64,000 nt of DNA from Silene conica (taxonomy: Eukaryota > Streptophyta > Magnoliopsida > Caryophyllales > Caryophyllaceae), in the NCBI GenBank assembly GCA_029255685.2, contig CM055320.2, positions 46,659,910 to 46,723,909 on the forward strand, in the 5' to 3' direction. The notes under the pieces were generated by a model, which saw nothing but the letters and a program-made list of their open reading frames with translations, was not told the origin of the DNA and searched no databases. Made by a program: the position numbers and the translations under genes. Below, one piece after another: positions 32,211 through 45,150 of this stretch (its first letter is position 1; the number at the start of each line of letters is the position of its first letter).

Positions 32211-33350
32211 TGGAAGGAAGTATGCCTTTCAGATACCTTGGGGTTCCCATTAAACCTACCAAATTGAATGAAAAAGACTGCAAGCCTATCATGGACAAAC
32301 TACAAGAAAGGGTGAGAGCTATTGGTGCTAGGAAATTGTCCTATGCAGGGAGATTGATTCTCATTAAGGCTGTCCTAAAAACTTTACATAACTATTGCGC
32401 TCAAATTTTTATACTACCAACATCAGTGATACAACAGATGGAAGCTATGTGCAGGAAAGTATGTAAACCAACAAAGGAAGGAGGGCTGGTGATAAAAAAT
32501 GACTTAATTTGGAACAAGGCAGCTGTGGGAAAATTTGCTTGGTGGATTCATGCCAAACCTGATAAGCTATGGGTCTAGTGGGTCAGTCATACATACCTCA
32601 AGGGGCAGGAATGGCAGAATTATGATGCTCCAGTTGATGTTGCTTGGACATGGAAATAAATTTGTAAGATCAAAGACCTTATCACTGACATTTCTGCAGA
32701 TATTATGGATGCTACTAGACAGTACTCTATCAAGACTGTGTATGAGCAACTGAGAATTCCTAGCACAGCATATCAGTGGCCTGCACTGATATGGAATGAA
32801 TGGAGAACCAGGAAATACATCATGATTACCTGGATGTACCATCATAGAGCTCTGAAGACAAAGGATAGACTGCTGCAATATGGGATAACACAAGATGATC
32901 ACTGCTGCATCTGTGGAGCAGGAACAGAAAACATATCCCACCTGTTCTTTATATGCTCCTATAGTAACTTGATTCTGCAACTGGTAAGGGAATGGACAGG
33001 GCTGCAAATTCCAGAATCTAACACTGCTGACTGGTGTTTGAAAAGGAGAGGCACTAAACTGAACAGAGGAGTACTGAATGGCATTGTGAATGCAATGATT
33101 TATCATATTTGGATCCAAAGAACAAGGCAAGAGTAGACAATAGATTGATGACGCCTATTATTGTTTTCAAATGTATTAAGGAAGAGACTTGTATGAGAAT
33201 AGAGCAAAGATGTAAAGGTGGAATCCCTCATAAGGATAAAACCTGGCTAGATAGATTGATGATGTAAAAGATCATGTAAGGAAGGTTCACACCTTCTGGT
33301 TTGATGGTTTCTAATATAATTTTTACAATTTACCAAAAAAAAATAAAAAA
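32211..33350 (+). mobile_element. 5'-truncated L1-type LINE fragment in an (AAT)n tract
   Basis: It begins in the middle of the reverse-transcriptase ORF (SMPFRYLGVPIKPTKLNEKDC, LSYAGRLILIKAVL) and runs through the zf-RVT domain (CCICGAGTENISHLFFIC) to a 3' UTR ending TTTACC plus A's. The RT frame has stops (after DKLWV at about 32576 and within 32650-32700), a gap of about 20 residues after CRKVC compared with relatives, and ends near 33136. Flanks are AAT repeats on both sides, so the target duplication is hidden. The insertion lies in the Tekay-type 3' LTR, whose intact counterpart is near 50050-50080. Confidence 0.85.
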
Positions 33351-33951
33351 TAAATAATAATAATAATAATAACAACGCACACCCATAACCATAAACGCCC
33401 CCCACGACTCATCTCGCATCTCGCGTAAAACCCAATCCACCACCAAGCTGCTGCCACCACCACTGCTGGCAACCACCGCCAAACACCCTCACCTCCACCT
33501 GCGTGTCCCACCCTAGCCATAACCAGGCCACCTTATTCACTCAACTCCCGCAAACCCGACTACTACCGATCCGCGCAACCATCACTCGCAACCCCGACAA
33601 CCACCAGAACCAAAACTAACACGACTCCTGACATCAGACGACAACCGTGGTACCACCGTGTCGACCTCCCCCGAGTCAACGGTGGCACCACCCCAACCTA
33701 TACCCGTAACAGACCCAAAACGCTAACTCGCATCCGCTCTTTCCCCCGACATCAACGACCATCAGCGGCAGCCCACCACCGCCCTTACACTCGCCCTCAG
33801 TCCCGTAACCAACCCTAGCCACCACAGCGACTCAACCCCGGTGACACAAAACTACGACTGGCGCAAAACTTAAAAGACGAAACCGAAAAACGAGAGGCTC
33901 ACCTTAGTCGTCTGAGACCGTCTGAACGCGTCTGAACCGCCCCTTAACCAC

Positions 33952-33953
<2 letters not shown>

Positions 33954-33994
<41 letters not shown>
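33954..33994. repeat. (CT)n microsatellite, 41 bp, 3' LTR
   Basis: Pure CT run; the matching run in the 5' LTR is about 80 bp (50631-50710). Confidence 0.95.
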
Positions 33995-33997
<3 letters not shown>

Positions 33998-34419
33998 TTT
34001 ACCAGCCGCCGCTTGACCCGTGAATGATGAGTGTTGCGTGTGTTTTTTTATTATATGGGTTTAGGGTTTTGGCATCTTAATATTATAACGTAAGGAAGCA
34101 ATAGGGTTTGTGTAAGTGTGGACGTGGGCTTGCCCATGACGAATACGAGCTTCGTCTTAATTAATACGAACCAACCTCAACGCGATATTATAAATACAAT
34201 ATAACACGTAACATTATTAGTATCATATAGAACTTATAATATTATCTCGAGTTAACTTATAATATTAAGTCTCGGGTTAACTTATAATATCACAACCCGA
34301 GTCTAAAAAAAAAGTGAGGTATAACATATTCGATAAATTAATTATCGAATTCTAATGTTCAAATACGATCATACGTCAATATAAACAATAAATATCATAA
34401 TAAAATACGAGGTATTACA

Positions 34420-34619
34420 GTCTTGCCCCCTTAAAATGAACTTCGCCCCGAAGTTCAACCATACTCACATCACATCGAACTCAAACTCATGCATAAAAAC
34501 ACGCCAACATATATCATATACTCACAATAGACTAAAAAAAACGAAATGTTACATTCTACCCCCCTTAAATAAGAGTTACGTCCCCGTAACTTAACTCAAA
34601 CAAACAGATGTGGGTAACG
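34420..34619 (-). other. 3' internal end and polypurine tract of the Tekay-type element
   Basis: On minus: the last codons of integrase beside the Copia junction, then two purine-rich stretches (TTTAAGGGGGG near 34560-34570 and TTTTAAGGGGGCAAGAC at 34420-34436) before the LTR. The second directly precedes the LTR and is the probable primer for plus-strand synthesis. Confidence 0.8.
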
Positions 34620-35916
34620 TGTTGGAGGAAGTGTCCTCGACAATAGTGTGTTGACGTAATTAAAACTCATTTGAATGAAACACAACTGGGAGTGTTACTC
34701 TTTTAAAGTCGACTGATCAACATTTATCGATAATGATTGGCTGTCTAGAGTTTGACATTATCGTCATATGATGGTGGTGATCAGTTGATCCCTTAAGGTC
34801 ATATCTTTAGGGAATTCCGTCTCAATGAAATAATTAATTAATATTGTATTGGATACAAATTAATTAATAACTGGAAATTTTGGAAATAATTTTACATGAC
34901 GAATATTTTATAATGGGATTATAATAATAATTAAAGTCAAAGTAATAAAATTGTTTTATTACTCGGTTTTTATTTATTCGTTTAAGAAACGATTAAATTG
35001 AGAATGAACACGGTTGATCATAAAATTACAAAGAGTTGTAATTAAATTATGACATTACATTTTTGTACAAAAATAATTTCGAATTATTAGTGTAATTATT
35101 TAAATGTAATAAATTTGTAAATTATGAATTTTAATAGTTAAAATTGCACAATTAACAAATTGGGTCATGTGTTATGGGACATGTGTGACATGTTACAAAT
35201 TAACACAATTGACAAAGATAAAATGGGTCCATAAAAGACCCATTTCAGCCGTGTATTTGTGTAGTATGTAGGTTGAGTGTGTGTAAGATGATTGTGTGTG
35301 TAAGTGGGTGTGTAAGTGTGTAAGACTTTGTAAGGCATATTCTTGCCTTTGTGTAAGAAATAGAAAGGCATGCATTGGCCTTAGAAGGCTTGCATGGCCG
35401 GCCAAAACAAAGAGCAAGCAAGCTCATTTTGTCCTTAAATACTACACTACACTACACACTCACTTGATGGTTATGTGTTAATACTTGGTCATTTCTCCTC
35501 AAAACACATACTCATACTACCACTCCATTCTCTCTATATTCCTTAAGTAAAATAGTTTTCACTAAGGAAATAATTATTTCCATTACTAATAATATTAAGG
35601 GTAATATTATTAATATTTCTAGTATACTTATACTAATTTTCTAGTAACAAAATTAGTATTAGTTTGAGATCGGGTCCTTGATACGCATCTTTTGGAGACG
35701 ATTTTTCTTAGATCGTTTAAGGGTATTTCGGTGGTTTGAAGACTCATATAATAGGTGATTATTGAGTATAAACCTTCTAAAACCAATGTAAGGACTATCT
35801 CATCTTATGATATCATCTTGCATGCATAAGATCTAATTTAAGTTTTATGACCTAAACTTAAAGAAACAAAACTCATTTTAGATTTGAGTATAAAATGTGG
35901 AACTTAGTTTCCAACA
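34620..35916 (+). repeat. 5' LTR of Copia copy 3
   Basis: TGTTGGAGG to TCCAACA, 1297 bp, same as 42605-43901 by eye. Confidence 0.93.
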
Positions 35917-35918
35917 AT

Positions 35919-35931
35919 TGGTATCAGAGCA
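35919..35931 (+). promoter_or_regulatory. Primer-binding site of Copia copy 3
   Basis: TGGTATCAGAGCA two bases after the LTR. Confidence 0.93.
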
Positions 35932-38415
35932 TTACGGTTGTTGCATGCATGATCGGATTCATGTTTTATGTTAAAATCGGTTTAACATACATATTTCGAA
36001 AATTTCGAAATAATTGTGTTTATTATGATAAATCACAAAATAATTTTGCATGTTAAAGTTTCTGTTTCTAAAATGGTTTTAGGACATAAAAATAATTTTA
36101 TGGATTTTTATTGTTCATTTTTATATTTATTTGTATATTTTGTAGTTTAAATCGGTTTTAAACAACAATTAATGGGAAAAATAGCTAAAAATAGTTTCTG
36201 GCCGAGATTTTTTGATATGTTCTCACATGCATATTTAATATATTGTATATGATTTTTCATAAGAAATGGAGTTAATATGCATGGATTATGAATTTTATGA
36301 GATAAATAGTCATAATATGAGCAAAAATGGGTATATATGGTTATATTTCGAATTTAATCTTAAAAATTTTATGAGAAGTCACATGCAATATATAAAGTTC
36401 CTGTATGAATTTTCGAAATTATTGGAATTATTTTGCATGATTAATGATTTTTATAGTAAAAATCGGATTAATAGTGACTTAAATTCGACTTTAATAGTTA
36501 TAGTTGGAATTTTGCCATAAAAACTTTACACAATGTCACATGCAATATTTACAGTATGTATGTAAGTTTTAGGAATTTATTCTCAAGTGATGCATGATTT
36601 ATGATTTTAATGGTTAAAATCGGAGAAATAATGACTTATTGTGTTAAAAATAGTTAATCTTAATATTATGGCATGAAATTTTACCCATAGATGTCTTATA
36701 TGATAGGAACATCAGATCTAAAAGTTAGATATCAAAAGGTTTCTGTTTTTATGATTATTAATTTTTAATGAGTTAATTAGCTAATAATCGTAATTTATGA
36801 GTCGGAAAATAAAATTTCGAGTATGGTCTGTAATTTTTTGGTCACTTTCAGATTCTAATATGTATTTTAGGATGACTAAAAATTTATGGCAATTTATTTC
36901 AAGTTTTTATGATTTAAATCGGATTTTTAACCATAAAAACGGCTTATTATACGATTTATTTATGAAATAAGCCATAAATAATTGCAAAAGATCATTTTAA
37001 TAATTTCTGAAATTTTAGAAAATTTCCAGAAAGTTTAAAATTTTTGAATTTTAAATTTCGAATTTTATTGACTCATTTGGCCATATTTTGTTTATTTTTT
37101 CCCGAAAATACAAGTAATTTATGAACAATAATGCAAAATCAAGTTAGATCATGATCAAATATTAGTGGAGACTAAACATTGATTCCTAAAGTAAGTTAGG
37201 ATGATTAACTTGGACATAAATGAGATTTATGTAATTTTGGATGATTTTAATAGTTAAAATCGCGCATATCCGTAAAAACCGTAAACAAATATGAGATATT
37301 TGCTCCCATAAGGCGATTTGGCATTAAAAATTAAGCATGTGCATACATATTTTATTATTGCAATTTATTTAATATGAATGTCATATTTTGAATGTTATTT
37401 ATATAATTTGGAATTATGTAATTTTTCTTAGTATGGCCTTAGTTTTAATCAATATTACCCGTAATGTAAGGGAATATTGATTCGGTTGTAATTTATGTGA
37501 TCTCGTATCACGGGTTTGTAATTTAATTTAAATTTTCAGTTTTACAATAGAATAGTTGTATTATTTTATTGTAATTCCGGAGATCCAAAAGACGGTGCCA
37601 TACGGAAAGGAGTTCCGACAAGACGGTGTTTTCTTGGATGGCGTGCCAATGAAGTTCAAGGGACCAAGGAGTTGGTTTCCGAATTTGTAATAGTTAATTA
37701 GTTTTCCTATTACTAGGAAGGCCATACTAGGATTTTATTGCTTTATTGCTTTTACTTTTGCATTTTAATATGTTTGCATGCATAGCCAAATCGCCATAAA
37801 CATGCATGTTAGTTTAGATCGTTAAAAACGACCGTGTCAATTATAATTATCGAGTTCACCAATTTAATTCGCTTAAAGGAGATGGATAATAAATTGACAA
37901 GACCTCTATATTAAACAAAACAATTGAGGATTAGCCTTACCAAATAGTAGAACCCATGAGCTTCTATTTCGTGGGGTGGTGCTAGTCCAGTGGGCAGTAC
38001 GAACCCCATTACGTAGGATAAGTGGGGCGATGGGATGGATTCAGTCCAGTGGGCGGATCGCATCCCGATGCATTTGAAATTTGGTTTGTACTCAACGGAA
38101 GTGTAGAGGACCAGTGGTCAATGTGTTCCGGGCTAAGATGAATAAATAATGATTTGTCATCAACCAAGAGTTCTAGGGTAGAACCGGTTTATTTTAACCC
38201 ACCAAACCATATTGTTGGGTCGGAGTTCCAGTGGTTCACGATTTCGATAGTATGGGTTTGGGTCTTGGAATCATTTATAAAATTGGATAGAGGTCATTTT
38301 ATAGATGCATCAACTTAGTAAATATGTTTACAAGTTAAAAATGAAAATTAAAACGATTAGCATTTAATTTCTTCATATGTTTAAAAATTTTGTAGTCCTC
38401 ATATCAATATCAATC
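35932..38415 (+). other. Leader of Copia copy 3 with conserved structured end
   Basis: 2.5 kb untranslated and AT-rich. The last 450 bases hold CCAGTGG at 37987, 38046, 38111 and 38228 with the same spacing as in copy 1, and the hairpin GTTCTA-GGG-TAGAAC (38170-38184). Two of the CCAGTGG sites sit in the loop AGTCCAGTGGGC closed by different stems (GTGCT/AGTAC and GATTC/GGATC). Confidence 0.75.
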
Positions 38416-39345
38416 ATGACTACTTCCACTACTACAAACACTTCATGGTTACAATCCTTCACGGATCGTTGTAAGCTAAAAGAGAATGGGGCAAACTTTG
38501 CCGAATGGGATGCCCAACTGTTGTTGGCAGCACAAGGTGACGGTAAGACCGAATTCCTTATTGAAGCATCACCTCCCGAACCTGCTGAAAATGCCACCGC
38601 CGCGGCAAGACGATCTTATGATTCTTATCACAAGGAGTCTTGGGAATTGAAAAATGTTTTAATCCTCTCGATGGAGTCGGAGCTCCAAAAGATTGCCCTA
38701 AAGATTGGGACAGCTTATGAGATCTATTGCACGCTTCTGACAATGTTCTCAAAGGCTTCGAGAATTCTCCATTATGGGGCAGTATCGGCTTTCTTTGATT
38801 TCAACCTTAAGGAGGGGCAAAAGGTTAGCCCACATGTACTCAAGATGATTGAGCATGTAGAAACCCTAAGGATGAATCAAGTGGATATTCCTAAGGAACT
38901 TGTGATTGACAGAATCCTCCACTCCTTGTCTAAGGTGAAGACTTATGTACAATTCCGGATGAATTTCAACATAAGGAACCAAGACATCTCTCTCGATGAA
39001 CTGCACAATATGATTGTGCAAGTAGAAAGGGATATGGACCTAAATGTTAGTTCCCCTAAGGATGAGCTCTACATAAATGTTAAGGGCAAAGGAAAGTTCA
39101 ATAGGAAGGGTAGGGCTAAGGGGAGGCAACCTTCCAAAGGTTTAAAGAATGTGTCTTCGGAGGCAAGTACATCAGATCCCAACATGAGCGCTCCTCAAGG
39201 AGCCAGGTGCTTTTATTGTAATAATAAAGGACATAAGAAGAGGAATTGTTCCAGATATCTCAGCGATCTCAAAGCTGGGAAGATTCTTCCAAGTTGGTAT
39301 GATAACTATCTCTATTTTGTGTTAATCTCAACTAACGTATTATGA
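38416..39345 (+). CDS. gag: Copia Gag, single open frame (copy 3)
   Basis: 309 residues from ATG at 38416 (MTTSTTTNTSWLQSFTDR); an in-frame ATG at 38377 would add 13 residues not shared by the sisters. Domains: N-terminal WDAQLLLAAQGDGKTEFL, the UBN2-type capsid core (SAFFDFNLKEGQKVSP, DRILHSLSKVKTYVQFRMNF, DELHNMIVQVERDMDL), a Lys/Arg-rich linker, and a CCHC zinc knuckle (CFYCNNKGHKKRNC) near residue 271. It packages element RNA in cytoplasmic particles. The frame looks whole, in keeping with identical LTRs. Three readable copies keep gag and none keeps pol, which points to selection on gag alone or on its RNA. Confidence 0.88.
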   Translation: MTTSTTTNTSWLQSFTDRCKLKENGANFAEWDAQLLLAAQGDGKTEFLIEASPPEPAENATAAARRSYDSYHKESWELKNVLILSMESELQKIALKIGTAYEIYCTLLTMFSKASRILHYGAVSAFFDFNLKEGQKVSPHVLKMIEHVETLRMNQVDIPKELVIDRILHSLSKVKTYVQFRMNFNIRNQDISLDELHNMIVQVERDMDLNVSSPKDELYINVKGKGKFNRKGRAKGRQPSKGLKNVSSEASTSDPNMSAPQGARCFYCNNKGHKKRNCSRYLSDLKAGKILPSWYDNYLYFVLISTNVL

Positions 39346-42300
39346 TACAAGTTGTGATGTGAATGCTCTTCTTACTTGAATTAGGGCATGGAAACAAAAA
39401 TAAGGGAAAGAAAAATCAAGCATAATGGATCAATGGAACTAAGAGTAGCTCCACTCAGGATGATCAAGGAGCTTTGTTTTTCCTGCTTATTTTATTTCAA
39501 GTGTTGAAAGAACAATTTAAAATCCGTATTTTATTTCCTTGTTGGACGAGGAAATGTTAATCCTTTAAACAATTGGTTGTATTTTGGATAATGAGGTGAC
39601 TTGGTTTTCAACCCAAGTCACTATTGGTTTTATATTTATGTTCTTAATTAGTTTTAACACTTGCAAATCTTAAACATAGAATAGAATTGATTGTCACATT
39701 TCAATGTATGACCATTGAAACCGAATAGGTATAGGATACCCAATTCAAATCAAATCAAAATCAAATTAAGTTAAGAACTTAATTAAAGAGGAAAAGTTAT
39801 CATAAGGGTACACAAACCAACTTCAAAGTTATCAACCATTCCAAAATATCTAAAGCTTTAAATTGAATATTTTCTGTAAATAACCATAAGGATACACAAA
39901 CCAACATCAAAGTCATTGCTTGTGGCCTTAGTAGCTATCTTTGGTGATAAAATGGGATTATTATTACAAAGATAGAGTGGGAGAAATTTGAAAAGTCCAC
40001 AAATAGCATATGATTTTGACAAGCACAAAGGATGTGATCTATTAATGAATAGTAGGATTTATTGTGTTTTGGTTATGTGAATGATAAGAAGGAAGATTAA
40101 GTTGTGGATGGGATCTACGATTTAAGAAAATCTGGGATCTACGATTTGAGAAAATCTACACCTTATGGTTGTAAAAGGTAGATTAGGCTGTGGATAAGAT
40201 TCTATGCCTTATCATCCCAAAAGTTATGGATAAACCCAAAGGTTGTGGATAAGATCTACGGTTTGGTAAAAATCTACGCCTTATATACCAACGGCCCCGG
40301 CCCTGGAGGATACTTCAAAGATAAATTCTTGAAGTTTGTAAGGAAAAATTCTATACATGGATAAGATCCATGATATAGTCCTCGTACAGTACAAGATAAG
40401 ATAAATGTGGGGAACTGAAAGTTCCTACACACAGAAATTGTATACCATAAGAAAAGACTCTTATAGAAACTACGGGAGGACACTCGAAGAAAATTATTCA
40501 AAAGATTTTGCAAAGGCTCAAGAAAGGGTTCTTGGATTTAGATGGTGATCTAAATATGCCAATGCAAAGAACCATGAAAATTATAAGATATACATGCTGA
40601 TGAATGAGATTTGTTGAGAGAAGCATAAGTTGACATATGGATGTCTGCATTTATAAGATATACATGCTAATAAATGAGATTTATTGAGAGAAGCATGGGT
40701 TGACATGTGGATGCCAACAATCTACAAAGTTAGGGGTAACTTTGTTGAAAGTAGTAAGGCAATTCATTGAGAATGAATTCAGCAAACTCAATAACCATTT
40801 TTCAAAAGGGTATTTGAAAGGGATGTGACTATTAGCACATATGGTTGAAGTCCCAACCATTTCAATTCATTGAATGTTAAGGAACATTGAATTGAGTGGG
40901 AGCTTTATGATTTACGGTTAAATGAAAAGTTCAGTGGGAGTTCTCGCTCCAGGATTTGAAGCTATTGAGTCATGGGTATGACTTCGGGATCTTCAGAATC
41001 AGGCAAGAACAAGAGTTTAGTGGGAGTAAACGTTATCTAAAACAACTCATTGCTCGTTTGGAATGAAGCATTGATACTCATGAAAGGTACACGAGTTTTT
41101 GGTTCTAGATGACATATTGATATGAATTAAATCTAATTGAACATGGGATGTTTAGTTGAGATTATAAGAGACATCTTGTTATTAGTGTTAAGGTTGTTCA
41201 TGGAGATGAAGATAGTATAACCATGATGGGATCATGGAAATTTATCGAACCTTAAGTACTATTGTTTGCACGTTTAAATTCGCTGATGTTTCCGCCATTA
41301 GTACGATCGTGTAAAGTGGATGCGCACCGCTTACAGGACAACCCCTTGGAGCAGGTGTTAAACCAATGATTAAACCTTGGTAAATTGTCAAAGCATTCTC
41401 CAATGAAGATGAAAGACAAATTCAAGATTTTGGAAGATAACTTAGTCGTATGGTAAAAGGTTTGCAACGACTCAAGTTCCAAGAAACCAAGCAAAGATCT
41501 GAGATAATCTTTGGCTTACATTCATTGACTATGCATCTCAATAACTTGTATTTTAACTACATGGTCATCACAAGATTCTACAAAATGTGTAAGTTCATAA
41601 ATTATGTAAAGGCATTACTGTGGCTGGGAGTTACACAATGCACATAATATTATTCGCTAGTCATGAGAATGACTTGTCTCTTTCAGAGGAAAGATCAATG
41701 TATGGATATGATCCGCAAAGTGAACGATCGCACGAACCGTGGTAAACCTGGTTTACTCAAAATGAAGATAATTACAATTTTAAGGGATGTAAACGAGAGA
41801 CCCTAAAGCTGATTGTAAATTAAATGGTGTTCAAAGGTTGACCACTTGGATGGTGTAATCCACTAATTGTTTGAGTTATTTATAACTCACGAAAGGTCAA
41901 GTAAAATTCAAATGGGATGGTAAGACCATATTGAACCCCATTAAAGTGAATTGAATTATCATGACCTCGCCCCCAGTTGCTTAAGTGAGGTGACATCTCA
42001 ATGCAACCGGATGTGTGATGCGATTGATGGCGAGTTCAATTGCCATAGAGTCATACGGGATGACTAATCGATCACCTAGGCATAGACATGTTAAGATACA
42101 TTTGCCGGGCTAATGACCGCTGATAGAGCTCTGGCGTACTCTTATTAAAAGACTGCCTGGTCGTGGCGGGAGCATCTATCGTGTTTCACATGAGTCAGTT
42201 CTTGGACTAATGACTGTTCTCTGAGGTGGCATAGTTTTCAGATTAACTTTGATTTATGTCCTAACACCTTCGTAACTGGGGTTTATAAGGACATATTTTG

Positions 42301-42604
42301 GGTTGTGATGGACTATGGCCAGCCGGAAGGAATAAGTCGATTAGGAATTGTCCACCCCTTGTCAGGGTTGAGAAATATCTCTAGGCCACTCGAGGAGAAT
42401 AATAACTAGAAATGCGTGGCCACGCTCGGAAGGTATCTATGGTAGATAATTCCGGTCAGTAGTTATAAACTCCAGATCGAGATAAACCACTCTAGATTTT
42501 AATCAATTGCTGGCACGACCTGAGAGGACGCCATGCATTGAGTGGGAGATAGTAATAGGGCAAGAGAATTGGTAACACACACTTGTCTCGGACAAGTGGG
42601 AGAT
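39346..42604 (+). other. Pol position of Copia copy 3, no open frame
   Basis: 3.3 kb matching 10454-13479 of copy 1 in order and sequence but without a long open frame. A 30-bp phrase near 40600-40690 is repeated. The polypurine tract ACAAGTGGGAGAT ends at 42604. Confidence 0.75.
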
Positions 42605-43901
42605 TGTTGGAGGAAGTGTCCTCGACAATAGTGTGTTGACGTAATTAAAACTCATTTGAATGAAACACAACTGGGAGTGTTACTCTTTTAAAGTCGACTG
42701 ATCAACATTTATCGATAATGATTGGCTGTCTAGAGTTTGACATTATCGTCATATGATGGTGGTGATCAGTTGATCCCTTAAGGTCATATCTTTAGGGAAT
42801 TCCGTCTCAATGAAATAATTAATTAATATTGTATTGGATACAAATTAATTAATAACTGGAAATTTTGGAAATAATTTTACATGACGAATATTTTATAATG
42901 GGATTATAATAATAATTAAAGTCAAAGTAATAAAATTGTTTTATTACTCGGTTTTTATTTATTCGTTTAAGAAACGATTAAATTGAGAATGAACACGGTT
43001 GATCATAAAATTACAAAGAGTTGTAATTAAATTATGACATTACATTTTTGTACAAAAATAATTTCGAATTATTAGTGTAATTATTTAAATGTAATAAATT
43101 TGTAAATTATGAATTTTAATAGTTAAAATTGCACAATTAACAAATTGGGTCATGTGTTATGGGACATGTGTGACATGTTACAAATTAACACAATTGACAA
43201 AGATAAAATGGGTCCATAAAAGACCCATTTCAGCCGTGTATTTGTGTAGTATGTAGGTTGAGTGTGTGTAAGATGATTGTGTGTGTAAGTGGGTGTGTAA
43301 GTGTGTAAGACTTTGTAAGGCATATTCTTGCCTTTGTGTAAGAAATAGAAAGGCATGCATTGGCCTTAGAAGGCTTGCATGGCCGGCCAAAACAAAGAGC
43401 AAGCAAGCTCATTTTGTCCTTAAATACTACACTACACTACACACTCACTTGATGGTTATGTGTTAATACTTGGTCATTTCTCCTCAAAACACATACTCAT
43501 ACTACCACTCCATTCTCTCTATATTCCTTAAGTAAAATAGTTTTCACTAAGGAAATAATTATTTCCATTACTAATAATATTAAGGGTAATATTATTAATA
43601 TTTCTAGTATACTTATACTAATTTTCTAGTAACAAAATTAGTATTAGTTTGAGATCGGGTCCTTGATACGCATCTTTTGGAGACGATTTTTCTTAGATCG
43701 TTTAAGGGTATTTCGGTGGTTTGAAGACTCATATAATAGGTGATTATTGAGTATAAACCTTCTAAAACCAATGTAAGGACTATCTCATCTTATGATATCA
43801 TCTTGCATGCATAAGATCTAATTTAAGTTTTATGACCTAAACTTAAAGAAACAAAACTCATTTTAGATTTGAGTATAAAATGTGGAACTTAGTTTCCAAC
43901 A
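42605..43901 (+). repeat. 3' LTR of Copia copy 3
   Basis: 1297 bp, same sequence as the 5' LTR at an offset of 7985. Confidence 0.93.
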
Positions 43902-45150
43902 TAACGCTCTCTCATGGATGCCTCAGCCTCCCACGTTGCTTCCTCCATGTTATGATTGGTCCACAACACTTTCACTAATGCTGTTTCCCCATTCCGAGTC
44001 TTCCGAACCTTCCTGTCTAGAATCTCCTTTGGGGTCTCAACATAGGATAATTGCTCATCCACCTCAATCACCTCGTGGCTCAACACATGCGATGGATCAC
44101 TCACATACTTCCTTAATTGAGAAACATGGAACACATTATGGACCTTGGATAAGGCTGGAGGCAAAGCTAATCGATATGCCACTTCTCCAACTCTGTCCAA
44201 AATCTCAAATGGTCCAATAAACTTCTGACTAAGTTTCCCACGCTTTCCGAACCTCATCACACCCTTCATTGAAGATACCTTCAGTAGTACCTTCTCTCCT
44301 GTATCGAACGAAATGTCACTCCTTTTTAGGTCTGCATAACTCTTCTGCCTATCCTGGGTAACCCTCATTTTCTGTCGGATTATCTGCACTTGCTCCACCA
44401 TCTCCTGGATCATCTCTGGCCCTAAAACCACAGCATCGACTCGGTCATCCCAACACACAGGACTCTGACACTTCCTCCCGTACAAGGCCTCAAAAGGATC
44501 CATTCCAATACTAGCATGGTAGCTGTTAATATATGAGAATTCTATCAACCCTAGCCGATCCTCCCAAGATCCTCCGAACTCGAGTACGCACGCTCTCAAC
44601 ATATCCTTCAAGGTCTGAATAGTCCTCTCCGTCTGACCGTCTGTAGCTGGATGAAAAGCTGTACTCATTTTCAACTGGGTACCCAAAGCACACTACAACT
44701 CCTGCCAAAATCTGGATATGAACCTCGAGCCTCGATCTGAAACAATGTCCTTGGGTACACCATGTAATTTGACTACATTCTGCACATAAGACTTAGCCAA
44801 CTCGGCTTTACTCCAGGTATCTTTCATTGGAATAAAGTGAGCAGACTTAGTCAACCTGTCAACAATCACCCAGATCATGTTGTTGCCCCTCTGAGTCCGA
44901 GGCAACCCCACGATAAAATCCATAGAGATATTCTCCCACTTCCACTCAAGTACATCTAGGGGCTAGATTTTCCCTTGAGGTCTCTTATTCTCCCATTTTA
45001 CCCTTTGGAATGTCAAACATCTTGAAACAAACTCAGCGACTTCCTTCTTCATATTTGGCCACCAGAACGTCTTCTTAAGGTCCTTGTACAACTTATCACC
45101 CCCTGGGTGAACGGTATACGGCGTAGCATGAGCTTCGGTCAGGATTTTCT
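43902..45150 (-). pseudogene. Integrase region with chromodomain-like end, Tekay-type (fossil)
   Basis: Integrase joins the cDNA to the chromosome. Visible: the zinc-binding/linker part ([28 protein letters not shown]), the catalytic core (MDFIVGLPRTQRG, VDRLTKSAHFIPM, DRGSRFISRFWQEL, STAFHPATDGQTERTIQ), the GPF/Y-type region (SQKFIGPFEILDRVGEVAYRLALPP) and a C-terminal chromodomain-like stretch (ALVKVLWTNHNMEEATWEAE). It ends at the Copia insertion. It is in several open pieces and is broken in a few places. Confidence 0.85.

Larger units (their letters stand above)
28979..34419 (-). repeat. 3' LTR of the minus-strand Tekay-type element (interrupted, outer end absent)
   Basis: 28979-29276, 32121-32210 and 33351-34419 match 49640-51138 of the 5' LTR closely. 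It ends GGTATTACA at 34419 and is followed by the polypurine tract. Contains a (CT)n run at 33954-33994. Confidence 0.87.
34620..43901 (+). mobile_element. Young gag-only Copia retrotransposon, copy 3
   Basis: 9282 bp flanked by the target duplication TAACG (34615-34619 and 43902-43906). Both LTRs are 1297 bp and I read no difference between them, so the insertion is recent. Inside are a tRNA-Met primer site, a 2.5-kb leader, one whole gag frame and 3.3 kb with no open pol. It must have been moved by proteins from another Copia element. It sits in the last codons of the Tekay-type integrase. Confidence 0.93.

Noticed and set aside
35165-35481. Short frames repeated exactly at 43150-43466
   Set aside because: They lie inside the two identical LTRs and have no gene features.
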